DNA of 39,576 nucleotides, from positions 52,992-92,567 of the forward strand of contig NPFB01000109.1 in the NCBI GenBank assembly GCA_014084085.1. Reading direction: 5' to 3'. The translations under genes were made by a program, and so were the position numbers. A model generated the notes under the pieces. That model made no database searches and was not told where the DNA came from. It saw only the letters and a program-made list of their open reading frames with translations. This document shows, piece by piece, positions 8,092-17,265 of this stretch (the first letter of the stretch is position 1; each line of letters begins with the position of its first letter). This DNA is from Hondaea fermentalgiana. Taxonomy: Eukaryota; Sar; Bigyra; Thraustochytrida; Thraustochytriidae.

Positions 8092-9570
8092 AAATTTCTA
8101 AAGCCGACACCTCGTTTCTTGAAAAAGGTTACATGAAAAGACGACGATTTGCAGCTTTACATTTCCTCATGAGGAAGCAGTATACATGCACAATTCGCGC
8201 TCGCAAGTCGGAAAGCGGCACCCACCAACGAGGAAGCTCGTCAGAACATAGTATGATGAGGCGGCTTTGCGCGGTTCTGATGACCTTGTTTAAGCCCGAG
8301 GACATGGTGAGGGCAAAGGCAGGGGCAGAGTCATGCGAGGGCACGACGATCTCATTGGCATCCATCATAGTTGGCCCTAAATTTATGCGCGTCGCATAAC
8401 TTCGTCCTCACGTTTGCAAACTTCGCCTTGACCTGCTTTTTCTAAATTTGGGACGTTCGTTGGCCCAAATCCATTGTGCAAAGCCTTAAAGGTATCAGAT
8501 TCTGCTTTGGGCTCTTGTCTGAGTCTGCGAGCGTAAGGAGTTGTATTTCACCAGCAAATCCGGAATTCATGCCAGTGCGACCCTTTCTTACGGTTGACCT
8601 CTTCTCAATGGGTGTTCTAGCAAGTCATTCATCTCCTGCCACCTCTGCTACCTTTACGGCTGGTCTGCTTGCTATCGCGTCTTGTGCTGGGTACTGAGCT
8701 GCCCAATGAACGATGAGCTTGATAGTTTTCTTCAGAGGAAGATACTGAGGAGCTGGGCATTCCTCTCGACCTCTGTGCGCCTCGCGCCTCGCTCTATCTT
8801 GTTCAACGAGGTTTCGAAATCCGATGTCGAGGAGCTCCTTGATGTAAAAACCTTTTGACGGATAAAAACTTGCGCACAGGCCCCTTTGTTTATTAGCTGG
8901 GCAGCTTTTCTTGGTCGCATGCGTTTGTCATGGAGTCTGTGCAAGTCTCAAACTAGCTTTAATCTTCTCCGAAGATAGCCGCGTCTGGCATATTTGACCG
9001 TTCCGAAGGCGTGTGGACTTCGGGCCACTTCGAGCGATCTAGTTGAAAAACTTTAAAGTCTAACCTCAAGTCCGATTGTCATTGACCTTGTCCTCATGCG
9101 TGTTGACCTGCCGCCATGAACTATTGTATGAGATAAAGACAACGCGATCTGCATGCGGGAAGGCTGCCGAATCCTTGGCTTCTTTAGCGATTTGCCAAAA
9201 ATAAAAATAAAAAAGAACGACAGCAGCATGCAGGCAATGTGGACGAATGAAAAGGTAGGGTCTTTTTCCGACGGTCTTCTTCTTACACGGTCACCCACCT
9301 CCCACACGCAGCTGCTACTGCTGCGCGCGCACATACACAAAGAGAAAGAAGGAGTCTAAAATCTCTGTTACTCATCATCGGTGAATGTGTGCGGCGACGG
9401 TGCAGTGCCGGAGCCGATTGCCAGTCAGCTTCCTCGGCAGCGGCAGCGGCCGTCAGACGGAAGAACTTCGCAGGCCGTCGACACTCCATTGCTAACAACT
9501 ATTCAATGGGAGAGGGAGGAAGGGAAGGAGGGCACTAGGGATCAGTAGCTTTTCTACTAGCTCACTCACG

Positions 9571-11048
9571 CAATGAACGGCCGGCCACCTCGACACTGCT
9601 GTAGCAGCTCACTGCCAATGCCGCTGCAACTAACAGCAACCACAGCACTGTTTGAGGGGCCCGCACAGTGGCAGGGCCAGCACAGCGGCAGGGCCGCTCC
9701 GGCGATCAACGTGATCTCGCGCAGACACCTCGCCCCCGCGCCGCCATTCCCTTGCTCGGCTCGCGAATCACGTGACTGGCAAGCGAGACAGGTCTCCTCC
9801 ACCACGTTAGTTAGGTCTACCGCTTCTGAATCGCGGGAATCGCGGGCCGAGCGCGGCCGAACGCGGCGACGATGTCGCCGTGACCCCGGGCCGTCCGAAG
9901 GGGTCATATACGAGGAGGAGCGGCGTGCGCAACCAAGACTGCAAGACCGCAAGTCTGCAAGACCTCGAGCAGGCAAGCAACACACAGATCGCAGGCGGGC
10001 GGACGCCAAGCCAGCCAGCCAGCCAGCCTGCCCGCCAGGTAGCCCTCCAGGCAGCCTGCCACTGGCTGGTGAGTGTGTGTATCCGTCCAGCGGGGCGCCC
10101 AAGAGAAGCGGCGGTGGCCGATGCCGAGACCGATCAGCACCAGTGACACGCTCACTGTCAGTTCGAGCGCCACCTCTTATTTCCGTAGTGGCTACTTCTA
10201 CTTCCTCCCCACAAAACATGCTTCCACGCAGCCGCGAGCCCCCGCACTGCGCGCGGCTTCTTCGTCGCGACGTCTCGACTTCTGGCCTCCCCAGTCTCGT
10301 CTCGTCGCACGCAAGACGGAGCGCTCGCGGCTCCAGCGCAGACCTCGGAGCGAATTCGCAAGGCTCTCTCCAACGCCGAGGCCGCCGCGGTGGCGGGGAT
10401 CGCGAAGGTGGATGTCGGCAGCGTCGCGCGCCGCGGGGCTGCCGCGGCCGCCCCGCTAGGCCGCGGCTAGCGACTGCTACCCTTCCAGCTGCAGAGAGCA
10501 CAGCGCCGCTTCTGCCTCCTGCACGCGCTGTGCATCTCGTCACGGGCCGAGGAGTCTTGCGCGCACTGGCAGGCAGACCCGCGAGCAAGGCGCCTCGCGC
10601 GCTGCCTGCCTGCGCGCGCTGCGCTGCTGCCCGCCTGCGCCTGCGCCGCGCCGCAGACGCGGAACGGAGCTCGTCGAGGGTGAGCAAAGCGGCGGCAACG
10701 GAAATCTGGCGGCAGAAGGCAAGACAAAGCGCGGGCAAAAACCCTTGGAGCAGGCAGGCCGAAGGCGAGCTCACCGCGCCGCGGGTACGGTCTGCGTCGG
10801 GAGACGGGGGCGTTGGCGGCGGCAGAAGAGCGGCGGCGGAAGAGCGACAGCGACGGCGACGGCAAGGACGACGACGAGGAGGAGGGCGGGTGAAGATCGG
10901 GTGGCACGCTCGACAGTCGCGACTGACCGACTTCTTCTTCTTCTCCTCCTCGTGCTTCTAAACTCGGCCTGTGCAGACGCAGACGCGAGGCGCTGCAGCC
11001 CTAGCCCTCGCGTCCAGGCGGACTTTGTTGAAGAAACAGACGGCGATC
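9571..11048. other. GC-rich 5' region of the sulfatase gene
   Basis: About 1.5 kb in which long ORFs stay open on both strands simply because stop codons are rare in GC-rich DNA. Their translations are Arg/Pro/Ala-rich and show no domain. The region contains CCAG/CAGC and GCCT repeats (about 10010-10060), two abutting perfect hairpins (9864-9906) and purine-rich CGACGG repeats (about 10840-10890). I call no gene here. Confidence 0.6.
9864..9906. repeat. Two abutting perfect inverted repeats
   Basis: CGGCGAC-gat-GTCGCCG occupies 9864-9880. It is followed without spacing by TGACCCC (9881-9887) paired with GGGGTCA (9900-9906). Both stems are perfect 7-mers. A protein-binding site or an RNA structure is possible, but nothing shows that the stretch is transcribed. 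Confidence 0.55.
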
Positions 11049-13661
11049 ATGGTCAAGGTTAAAGTGCTGGCCATTGCTCTCGTGGCTGCCACAATTCTGC
11101 CCGAGGCACAAGGCCTTTGCAAGGGGAAGAAATGTGGCTTCATCGCCGAAGCAAATTGCCAGGGCTACGCCTCTCTCGAGGAGGCCGAAGCATTATGCGC
11201 GGAAAGCCACGGCACGCTGTGCTCGCTCTCAGACCTCAAAAGGCGAAAAATCGTGCGTAAAGAGGCACGGGAGTTTTCATGCACTGACGAAGACGATGTC
11301 GACGTGTGGCCAGAGTACTTTTGGACTTCGAGCACATGCAAGCGACGCGGCGTCGCTGGACGCAAGATCTTTCGCCACGAGAGGAAAAAGGTCTCGTGCG
11401 AGACCGATGCGGAGGCCAGTCTAGGTATCGCTTGCTGTGGCGCCAAAGGCGAGCTTCAAGACAGCACCGAAGATGCGGAGGAGGAGGGCTCTGACGGAGA
11501 GGACGACGATTCGAACGAGAAAGAAGTCTCTGATGATGAAACGCAGTGCGCAGCCAAAGCGCAGGATGTGGCCGCCTGTCAAGCCGAACCACGGTGTGTC
11601 TTTTACTTTGCCAGATCCTCCAAGGACAATCTTCCATACGGATGCCACGCGGCCCAAACTTTTTGCGATTTTGAAACAGAGGCGCAATGTGCCTCGCGCT
11701 GTAACAATTGGCGATGCGAATGGTCCAAGAACAGTTGTCAGCAGAGACAAAACAGGTCGTATCCTGCCTTGACGTTCGATGCTGATCTCGATGATGCCGA
11801 AAACACGCGATGCGCTGTTTTGGGCGTTGGCGAAAATACCCGCGAAGCTGGCGAGGCCTGCGAGACTGATTCGGGGTGCAAGTGGATGTGTGATCGCTGC
11901 CGTGCACGGCCGCGCGCCAACTCGACGAGCACGAGAAAACCTCATATCATCCTGAGTCTTGCTGACGATCTTGGATGGAACGACATTGGCTACCAAAACA
12001 GTGCGATTGATACGCCTACGCTTAATGGGCTTGCTGCAGATGGCATCAAGCTGACCCGTCATTACCAGTACCGGTTTTGTTCGCCGTCTCGCTCCATGCT
12101 CTTGACAGGAATGTTTGCTTGGCGATACGGCCAGCAAACCGACATGAACATGAACCCATTCACTTCGCTCCGATGTGGCATGCAACCGGAAATGACAATG
12201 CTTCCAGAGCTCCTTAAGACAGCAGGATACGCGACCCATATGGTTGGCAAATGGCATCTCGGACACTATCAGACTCGATTCATTCCAACAGAGCGCGGCT
12301 TCGATTCCTTTGTAGGCTACTTTGGTGGTGTGCAATCCATGACAGTCGATGGCGAGGAAATTTTCTCGTCGAATCGTTGCTCGTGTCCAGGCGAAGACAA
12401 ACTTCGAACGTGTGCATGGGCCAAGTTCACGAATTGCGCCACCGCACGCGAACTTTTCAATGCCACAGCGGGGCAAGAGGTTACGCAGGTCCCGCGCGAG
12501 GCATACATTGATACCATCGACTACGCAGACTTGCTTTTTGCCGACGAGGCCGCCCGCATTATCGAAAATCACGATCTCAACGCTGGACCGATGTTTCTCT
12601 TTACGTCGTGGGACTCGCCGCATAATCCGCACGAAGCCCCAGAACGTTTCATGGCCTCGAGCAAGATCGGCAATAGCACGTGTGCCTTGCGTACGCGACG
12701 CAAGCTCGCCGGCATGGTCAATGCGCTCGACACCGTCAATAAGGTCGTCTTGGACGCGCTTGAGGCACGAGGCATGTGGGATGACACCCTTTTCATTTTC
12801 GCAAGCGACAATGGCGGCAACAATGAGGGCAAAGGCACCGACTATTGTCCCACGAGGTACGTTGACCAAAAGATTGGCAGCAATTACCCACTCCGCGGAC
12901 AAAAGTTCACCTTTTGGGAAGGCGGCGTGCGCACCCATGCCTTTATAGCTGGAGGCGCGAATGTGCTTCCGCAGTCTGTGCGAGGAACGTCCTACGATGG
13001 CCTTGTGTCGTCAACAGATTGGTTTAAGACCATTCTCGACGCCGCTGGCCTTTCGCCGATGCGTGAGCAGGATGGTCTCGATAGTAAAAGTCATTGGGCA
13101 GCGTTTACGTCTGGTGGGACCAATCCGCGTCACGATTTGCCCCTTCAAGTATGGGGGGATCGGGAGCGCTTCGTTTTTTATGCTCAAGTGGACGGCAGCC
13201 TTCTCAAGTTCTTGCGCGGCTATCCTGGTTACTTGAATGGTATTGAATGGAAGCGGCTTTCCAAGGAGGCGCGTCGCGAGGACACGTGGGACTTTATTCA
13301 TCTTCCTGAGGAACTCGATCTTGACGCGCATCCCGAGGCCGTCGCTTTGGGTGCGGCCCCGGCATTTCTCTGTGAGGACACACCGTGCATCTTCAATCTT
13401 ACTGCAGATCCGAGCGAGATCGTCAATCTCGGCGACGATGCCGGTCTTGTGTCGATGATGGAGTCTCTGCTAGAACCCTATGTCGAGACAGAGCTCGCGT
13501 TCCAGCGTTCGGGGCTCTGCAGCATCGACGGAAAGTACCTGCTTTTTGACACACGAGCCATAACGCAGGCGCGTCAATGCGGTTGCTTTGCGCCTTGGCT
13601 TACGCGGGACCCCAACGCGGACCCCGAGTTTCTGCCCTGCCCGGCCTTTTCGCCTCTTTGA
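11049..13661 (+). CDS. Secreted arylsulfatase (arylsulfatase B-like) with Cys-rich N terminus
   Basis: 870 residues from the ATG at 11049. This start gives a clean signal peptide (MVKVKVLAIALVAATILPEAQG); an upstream non-ATG extension of 26 residues is less likely. Residues about 23-135 form a Cys-rich domain with LCSLSDLK, YFWTSSTC and a CC pair. An acidic linker and a second Cys-rich segment (about 167-285) follow. The sulfatase domain starts near 297: metal ligands in ADDLGWND (305-312), the formylglycine motif FCSPSR with Cys344, GKWHLG (400-405), SDNGG near 587, then LRGQKFTFWEGGVR. This order matches N-acetylgalactosamine-4-sulfatase/arylsulfatase B-type enzymes, which hydrolyse sulfate esters of polysaccharides. 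The substrate is unknown; marine sulfated glycans are plausible. Activity needs the formylglycine-generating enzyme. Confidence 0.93.
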   Translation: MVKVKVLAIALVAATILPEAQGLCKGKKCGFIAEANCQGYASLEEAEALCAESHGTLCSLSDLKRRKIVRKEAREFSCTDEDDVDVWPEYFWTSSTCKRRGVAGRKIFRHERKKVSCETDAEASLGIACCGAKGELQDSTEDAEEEGSDGEDDDSNEKEVSDDETQCAAKAQDVAACQAEPRCVFYFARSSKDNLPYGCHAAQTFCDFETEAQCASRCNNWRCEWSKNSCQQRQNRSYPALTFDADLDDAENTRCAVLGVGENTREAGEACETDSGCKWMCDRCRARPRANSTSTRKPHIILSLADDLGWNDIGYQNSAIDTPTLNGLAADGIKLTRHYQYRFCSPSRSMLLTGMFAWRYGQQTDMNMNPFTSLRCGMQPEMTMLPELLKTAGYATHMVGKWHLGHYQTRFIPTERGFDSFVGYFGGVQSMTVDGEEIFSSNRCSCPGEDKLRTCAWAKFTNCATARELFNATAGQEVTQVPREAYIDTIDYADLLFADEAARIIENHDLNAGPMFLFTSWDSPHNPHEAPERFMASSKIGNSTCALRTRRKLAGMVNALDTVNKVVLDALEARGMWDDTLFIFASDNGGNNEGKGTDYCPTRYVDQKIGSNYPLRGQKFTFWEGGVRTHAFIAGGANVLPQSVRGTSYDGLVSSTDWFKTILDAAGLSPMREQDGLDSKSHWAAFTSGGTNPRHDLPLQVWGDRERFVFYAQVDGSLLKFLRGYPGYLNGIEWKRLSKEARREDTWDFIHLPEELDLDAHPEAVALGAAPAFLCEDTPCIFNLTADPSEIVNLGDDAGLVSMMESLLEPYVETELAFQRSGLCSIDGKYLLFDTRAITQARQCGCFAPWLTRDPNADPEFLPCPAFSPL

Positions 13662-14068
13662 ACTCGGACCACCCTTTCGTTGCCCCTGACCCCCTGAATG
13701 AATTCATCGATCTCGTACAAGTACTTTTACATTTGCATTGTTTAGCCTATTAGGCCTACTACCACCCCCTCGGATCGCGTGGGCGATCGTATGCATGGTT
13801 CGCGTCCACTTCATGTTGCTCTCGACTGCCGTTGACAAGGTATGACCACTGCAGCATAAACAAAGGCCCGCACGTCACACACAGCCTGATTGATCCCCGT
13901 GTGACGAGCGGCAAGGTGAGGGTTTCGCTGGTTGTTGCATTGACGCTAGGTCGGATTTCCGCACACCGCGCCCATCGTGGCGGAGCGGGCGATGCGAGCG
14001 TCAGCCGCTCAGCGGGCGCGTTCGGCGGCGCGGCCGACTTTCCGCATCGAACCGAGGCCCCTCCGTCC

Positions 14069-14100
14069 CTGCGCAACCCCAAATCTGCGCAACCCCAATG
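14069..14100. repeat. 16-bp tandem duplication
   Basis: Two adjacent copies of CTGCGCAACCCCAAAT; the second ends ATG-ward with one or two changes. Its TGCGCAACCC core also occurs upstream of RPLP2 (3823-3832). This might be a promoter motif or coincidence in GC-rich DNA. Confidence 0.6.
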
Positions 14101-14540
14101 GGGCGCTGCGCGCGTTGAAGTTGAGAGCGGCATGGTGGCGACCGGTGCGACGCTGGCAGGCGGCGAGAAGGTCGCCGCGCGGGGGGCGGGCGCGCTTGCG
14201 CCTCCGCTGGTCGCCCCGCGGCGTTTGCCTCCGCGCAAGGTCGCGCTCTTCACGGCGCGCTGCGCTGCTGCGCTGGGACGCACGCCGCCTTGGGCCTCTT
14301 TTTCTTTTTCTTTTTTTTCTTTACACACCACACGCCGCTCGTTCATTCGTTCGTTCATCTCCGAACACCTCGTTCTTCTCCAAACATCGACGAACCAACC
14401 CAGCCCTCCTCGCGCCGCTGCCGCCGGCAGCCCCGCGCAGCGGCAGCTGCAGCTGCAGCTCGCCGCGCTGCTGCTACGGCCTCAACAAGCTCATGCTCGC
14501 GCGACAAGTCCAAGACGCCGCCGGCGCACGGTGCGCCCTC

Positions 14541-14608
14541 GTTCTTCCCTTCTCTCCTTCTTTCTTTCTTCCCTTCTTTCCTTCTTTCTTTCCTTCTTTC
14601 TTCTTTCG
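14541..14608. repeat. Polypyrimidine CTTT/CCTT tract
   Basis: An almost pure C/T run of TTC, CTTT and CCTT units. It lies about 40 bp before the GAAA array, in the opposite sense on the same strand, so the two could fold into a long hairpin. Confidence 0.85.
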
Positions 14609-14648
14609 GCGCGAAGAGTCGGCGAGGGCGGTCGCGGAGCTTCCCGAG

Positions 14649-14650
14649 GA

Positions 14651-14701
<51 letters not shown>
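14649..14701. repeat. (GAAA)n microsatellite, left of gap
   Basis: A perfect GAAA array of about 13 units running directly into the N gap. True length is unknown because the gap interrupts it. Confidence 0.95.
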
Positions 14702-14801
14702 NNNNNNNNNNNNNNNNNNNNNNNNNNNNNNNNNNNNNNNNNNNNNNNNNNNNNNNNNNNNNNNNNNNNNNNNNNNNNNNNNNNNNNNNNNNNNNNNNNN
14801 N
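14702..14801. other. Assembly gap (100 N)
   Basis: Exactly 100 undefined bases, probably a fixed-size placeholder rather than a measured length. GAAA repeats flank both sides, so it most likely lies inside an unresolved array. Confidence 0.98.
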
Positions 14802-14803
14802 GA

Positions 14804-14854
<51 letters not shown>

Positions 14855-14874
14855 GAAGAAAGAAAGAAAGGAAG
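14802..14874. repeat. (GAAA)n microsatellite, right of gap
   Basis: A continuing GAAA array, perfect to about 14854 and then interrupted by GGAA units. It ends about 206 bp before the ATG of the four-TM gene and is in sense orientation to it. Confidence 0.95.
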
Positions 14875-14916
14875 AGGAGAGTCGCGGCGGCGGAGGCGCT
14901 TCGCAAAAGCCAAGAA

Positions 14917-15002
14917 GGTCGAACTCGCAGGCGACGAACTCGCAAGAGACGAACTCGCAAGGCGTGGCGGCAAACCCGCAACGCAACGCAACGCAACGCA
15001 AG
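14917..15002. repeat. Short tandem repeats in the leader of the four-TM gene
   Basis: Three copies of a roughly 15-bp unit containing GAACTCGCA (14917-14962), then about five copies of CGCAA (14976-15002). Both lie within 165 bp of the start codon at 15080, so they are probably in the transcribed leader. Confidence 0.85.
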
Positions 15003-15079
15003 GCGACGGCGAGAAGAGCGGAGCAGGGGAGCAGGAGCGCAAGCGGGACCGCGAAGGGGACGCCGGCAGCGGCGGGACC

Positions 15080-16039
15080 ATGCCGGCGCGCACGGGGCCC
15101 GAGGAGATGCTGGGCCAGGAGCGAGGCCTGAAGATGCCGCTGCGGAGAGAGGCGAGGCCCAGCGCTGGGGCGTGCGCGTGCGTGGCGGCGGTGCTGGCCG
15201 TGTTTGCGGTCATCTCGACGTCCATGCTCGTGGGGAGCACAGAGTATGCGACGTACTCGATGGGGCCTTTTGCCGTGTCGAACGTGCGTTTGGCCACGGT
15301 CTCGCACACCGGAACGGTGCTCGTGGCCAGCGGTATGTCCACCTTTGGGTCGGTGGACGACACCGCCTGTCTCGATGAAACGATCAGCACGAACATCACC
15401 GGCACAACAACCAGCATTACCAGCAACAACTTTCAAGACTGGGGATACCCGTACGGGTTCTGCGACGAGCCCGAGGGCAGCGCGGGTATTCCCATGCAGG
15501 CCCGCGCTCTGCAGGCCTTTATCATCATTCTCGCTCTCTGTGCCATCGTCTGCACAAGCCTCCTCTGTGGCACGTGTGCCTTTAAGCGCCGCTCGCGGCC
15601 TTTTTCGCTTGCGGCAATTTTCGCCTGGAGCGGGGCTGTTGCGGGAGTATTGGCAATCGCGCAAATCGCGTCCTGGAAGTACTCGCGTGATCTCCGCGCC
15701 GGTATCGCGTACATGCCTGTGCGCATTGGTTCCTCCATGTACGGTCTTCAGGTCGAGACAGAGCTCTCGTATGGTTCGGGCTTTGTTGGTCTCACATCGT
15801 CCACCCTCGTCATCATTGTCGCTGCTTTGTACAGCATGCACGCGCGCAATGAGATTCGCAGGCAGCTTGCCGACGAGGAAGATGCCCTTCCACCGCGGGT
15901 TCCTGGCGGTAGCCCAGCAGACTACAACATCGATGTTGGCAACTACAAGCAGGAATTCTCGGCGGATGAGCTTGCAATGGGAAAGAACGCCAAGCGCGGG
16001 GAAGTTGACCACACCACTGTCGTCCTTTCCGCAGTCTAA
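15080..16039 (+). CDS. Four-transmembrane protein, claudin/SUR7-like topology
   Basis: 319 residues from the ATG at 15080. The frame is open far upstream, but that part is repeats and the gap, so this Met is preferred. Four hydrophobic segments are visible: TM1 (ACACVAAVLAVFAVISTSML), a long first outer loop of about 85 residues with Cys and NIT/NGT-like glycosylation potential, TM2 (AFIIILALCAIVCTSLLCG), TM3 (FSLAAIFAWSGAVAGVLAIA), a second loop and TM4 (STLVIIVAALYSM). A charged cytoplasmic tail of about 60 residues follows. The topology resembles claudin/PMP22/SUR7/amastin-type tetraspan proteins, but I see no family-defining motif. Plasma-membrane location is inferred. Function is unknown. 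Confidence 0.8.
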   Translation: MPARTGPEEMLGQERGLKMPLRREARPSAGACACVAAVLAVFAVISTSMLVGSTEYATYSMGPFAVSNVRLATVSHTGTVLVASGMSTFGSVDDTACLDETISTNITGTTTSITSNNFQDWGYPYGFCDEPEGSAGIPMQARALQAFIIILALCAIVCTSLLCGTCAFKRRSRPFSLAAIFAWSGAVAGVLAIAQIASWKYSRDLRAGIAYMPVRIGSSMYGLQVETELSYGSGFVGLTSSTLVIIVAALYSMHARNEIRRQLADEEDALPPRVPGGSPADYNIDVGNYKQEFSADELAMGKNAKRGEVDHTTVVLSAV

Positions 16040-17265
16040 TTCGCGCAGGTGCGCGCCCAGTTTAGTCTGTCGTGGCGAAAGAGCTCAGCTTTATTGATAC
16101 TGGCTGCTCTACAATGCCTATGCAGGTTTTTATTCTCTCTCCTCTGCAAATATCGCCCATTCGCCAGCTTGCTTGCTCGCTAGCTTGCTTGCTTGCTTAG
16201 CTTTAATCAATATGTAAAGTTTTACCACACACAACGAATCATTCTTTGCTTCACGGCTACTAACAGTGAAGCCTCCTGCTGTCGTGTCTGTTTGTCGAAA
16301 TCCACTGTGTACGTATCCTCAGACGAAAGACCCTCTGGGTCGTTTGAGCTTCTTCGTGGAGGCCCGATCCCCCCCGCCCACCCCCTCACCTTGTCAACTT
16401 CCGTTTATCGGGGACAAGTACGAAACAAGGCCTTCGCAAGCTGCGCTGTTTCGCCGCCGCGCGAGAGTTAATGTTGCTTGTCACGAATTGCCGCAAAGCA
16501 AATACTTCGGGTCGACAAGGCGCAATCGCGAGCAACACCTTCCAATTGGGCCACGAACCGGACCTCGTCCCCAGGTCGATAACGTCGACGGCCTGTCCTG
16601 CTTTATCAGCACCACAAGTCGCCCCGCCCCAGCTGCCTTGACATTTAGAGATGCTTCCATTACCAGAATAAGTAAAAATAATGATAATATAATATATACG
16701 TAAAATAAGTCTTATATTATATGCAAAAGGTTGACCACCTCGAGGGTGCGAAATGGCTCCTCTTGCGGGCCATGCGGCATGGATTTGAGGGCTTTTGGCA
16801 AGCCGGACAGGAACTCCATGCACGCTGATGCTGGTGTGGAGAGGTAAATCATCGTCTTCTCCAAGGCTGGCCAACTTTTGTGGTATGGAAGTATAGAACG
16901 CAAGAAAAGAAACGAAAGGGGAGGCCAAATGTTTCCCGTTCTTTGAGAGCAAGAGGAAAACCAAAAGAAGATGAAGGAGAAAGTCCCACCAGCCAGAGAG
17001 GAAGGTAAACCGCCGCCATCAATTCAAATATGCCCAAGCAAGCGGGAGGTCGGTGATTGGGATCCTGGGGAAGCCCTTCGTCGTGGGTCGATTTTTTGGC
17101 TCGGGCAACCTTTTTGGTCTCCCCACACACAACACTTACGACTATTTGTTCTTCCTTTTCCCCGGAGGCTTGCTGCAGCGCAGGCGATACCGTACTTGCC
17201 CTCTTTTTGAACGCCGGTCCCGCTTCGTTTCGGTCTGGGTAGCCGCGGAAAGAACCGGCTGTCTC
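16040..17265. other. Intergenic region with AT-rich patch and GCTT repeat
   Basis: About 1.2 kb between two plus-strand genes. It contains a GCTT-type tetranucleotide repeat (about 16167-16200) and a strongly AT-rich patch (about 16668-16725) amid otherwise mixed DNA. A 192-codon minus-strand open frame (16386-16964) shows no recognisable domain and spans the AT patch, so I do not call it. The frame of the next gene is open upstream to 17053 but has no ATG before 17266. Confidence 0.55.

Larger units (their letters stand above)
7783..9570. other. Lower-GC, gene-poor region
   Basis: No ORF here has recognisable protein features. Composition is clearly less GC-rich than the flanks: 8101-8160 has 25 G/C of 60. 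The longest ORFs are 60-95 residues on either strand with no match I can name. The first ~200 bp should contain the PGAP1-like promoter. Features noted are a TTGCGCAA palindrome (7967-7974) and a perfect AT hairpin (8075-8091). It may be a decayed mobile element or a former gene; I see no terminal repeats or target-site duplication. Confidence 0.55.
13662..15079. other. Intergenic region with repeats and assembly gap, 5' of four-TM gene
   Basis: About 1.4 kb. From left: the sulfatase 3' region, GC-rich DNA with a 16-bp tandem duplication (14069-14100), a pyrimidine tract (14541-14608), GAAA arrays around a 100-N gap, then short tandem repeats. ORFs that cross the gap are artefacts of GAAA periodicity and undefined bases. 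No gene is supported. Confidence 0.65.

Noticed and set aside
8476..8697. 73-codon plus-strand ORF in the gene-poor island
   Set aside because: Short, with no recognisable features. Comparable ORFs occur by chance in DNA of this composition.
9566..10961. Long overlapping ORFs on both strands (462 and 402 codons)
   Set aside because: Both translations are Arg/Pro/Ala/Ser-rich without domains and mirror each other across GC-rich DNA where stops are rare. They lie in the sulfatase upstream region.
11421..12938. 505-codon ORF antisense to the sulfatase
   Set aside because: It is exactly opposite a well-supported enzyme gene. Its translation has no recognisable domain, as expected for the antisense of GC-biased codons.
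13832..15079. Upstream extension of the four-TM gene through the GAAA array and gap
   Set aside because: The frame is open only because GAAA repeats and undefined bases contain no stop. The sequence is Lys/Glu/Arg repeat followed by short tandem repeats.
14474..16012. 512-codon minus-strand ORF across the gap
   Set aside because: It includes 34 undefined residues and poly-Phe/Ser from the repeat, and otherwise lies antisense to the four-TM gene.
16386..16964. 192-codon minus-strand ORF between two plus-strand genes
   Set aside because: It crosses an AT-rich patch giving an Ile/Tyr run, with no domain or family pattern. Transcript evidence would be needed to reinstate it.
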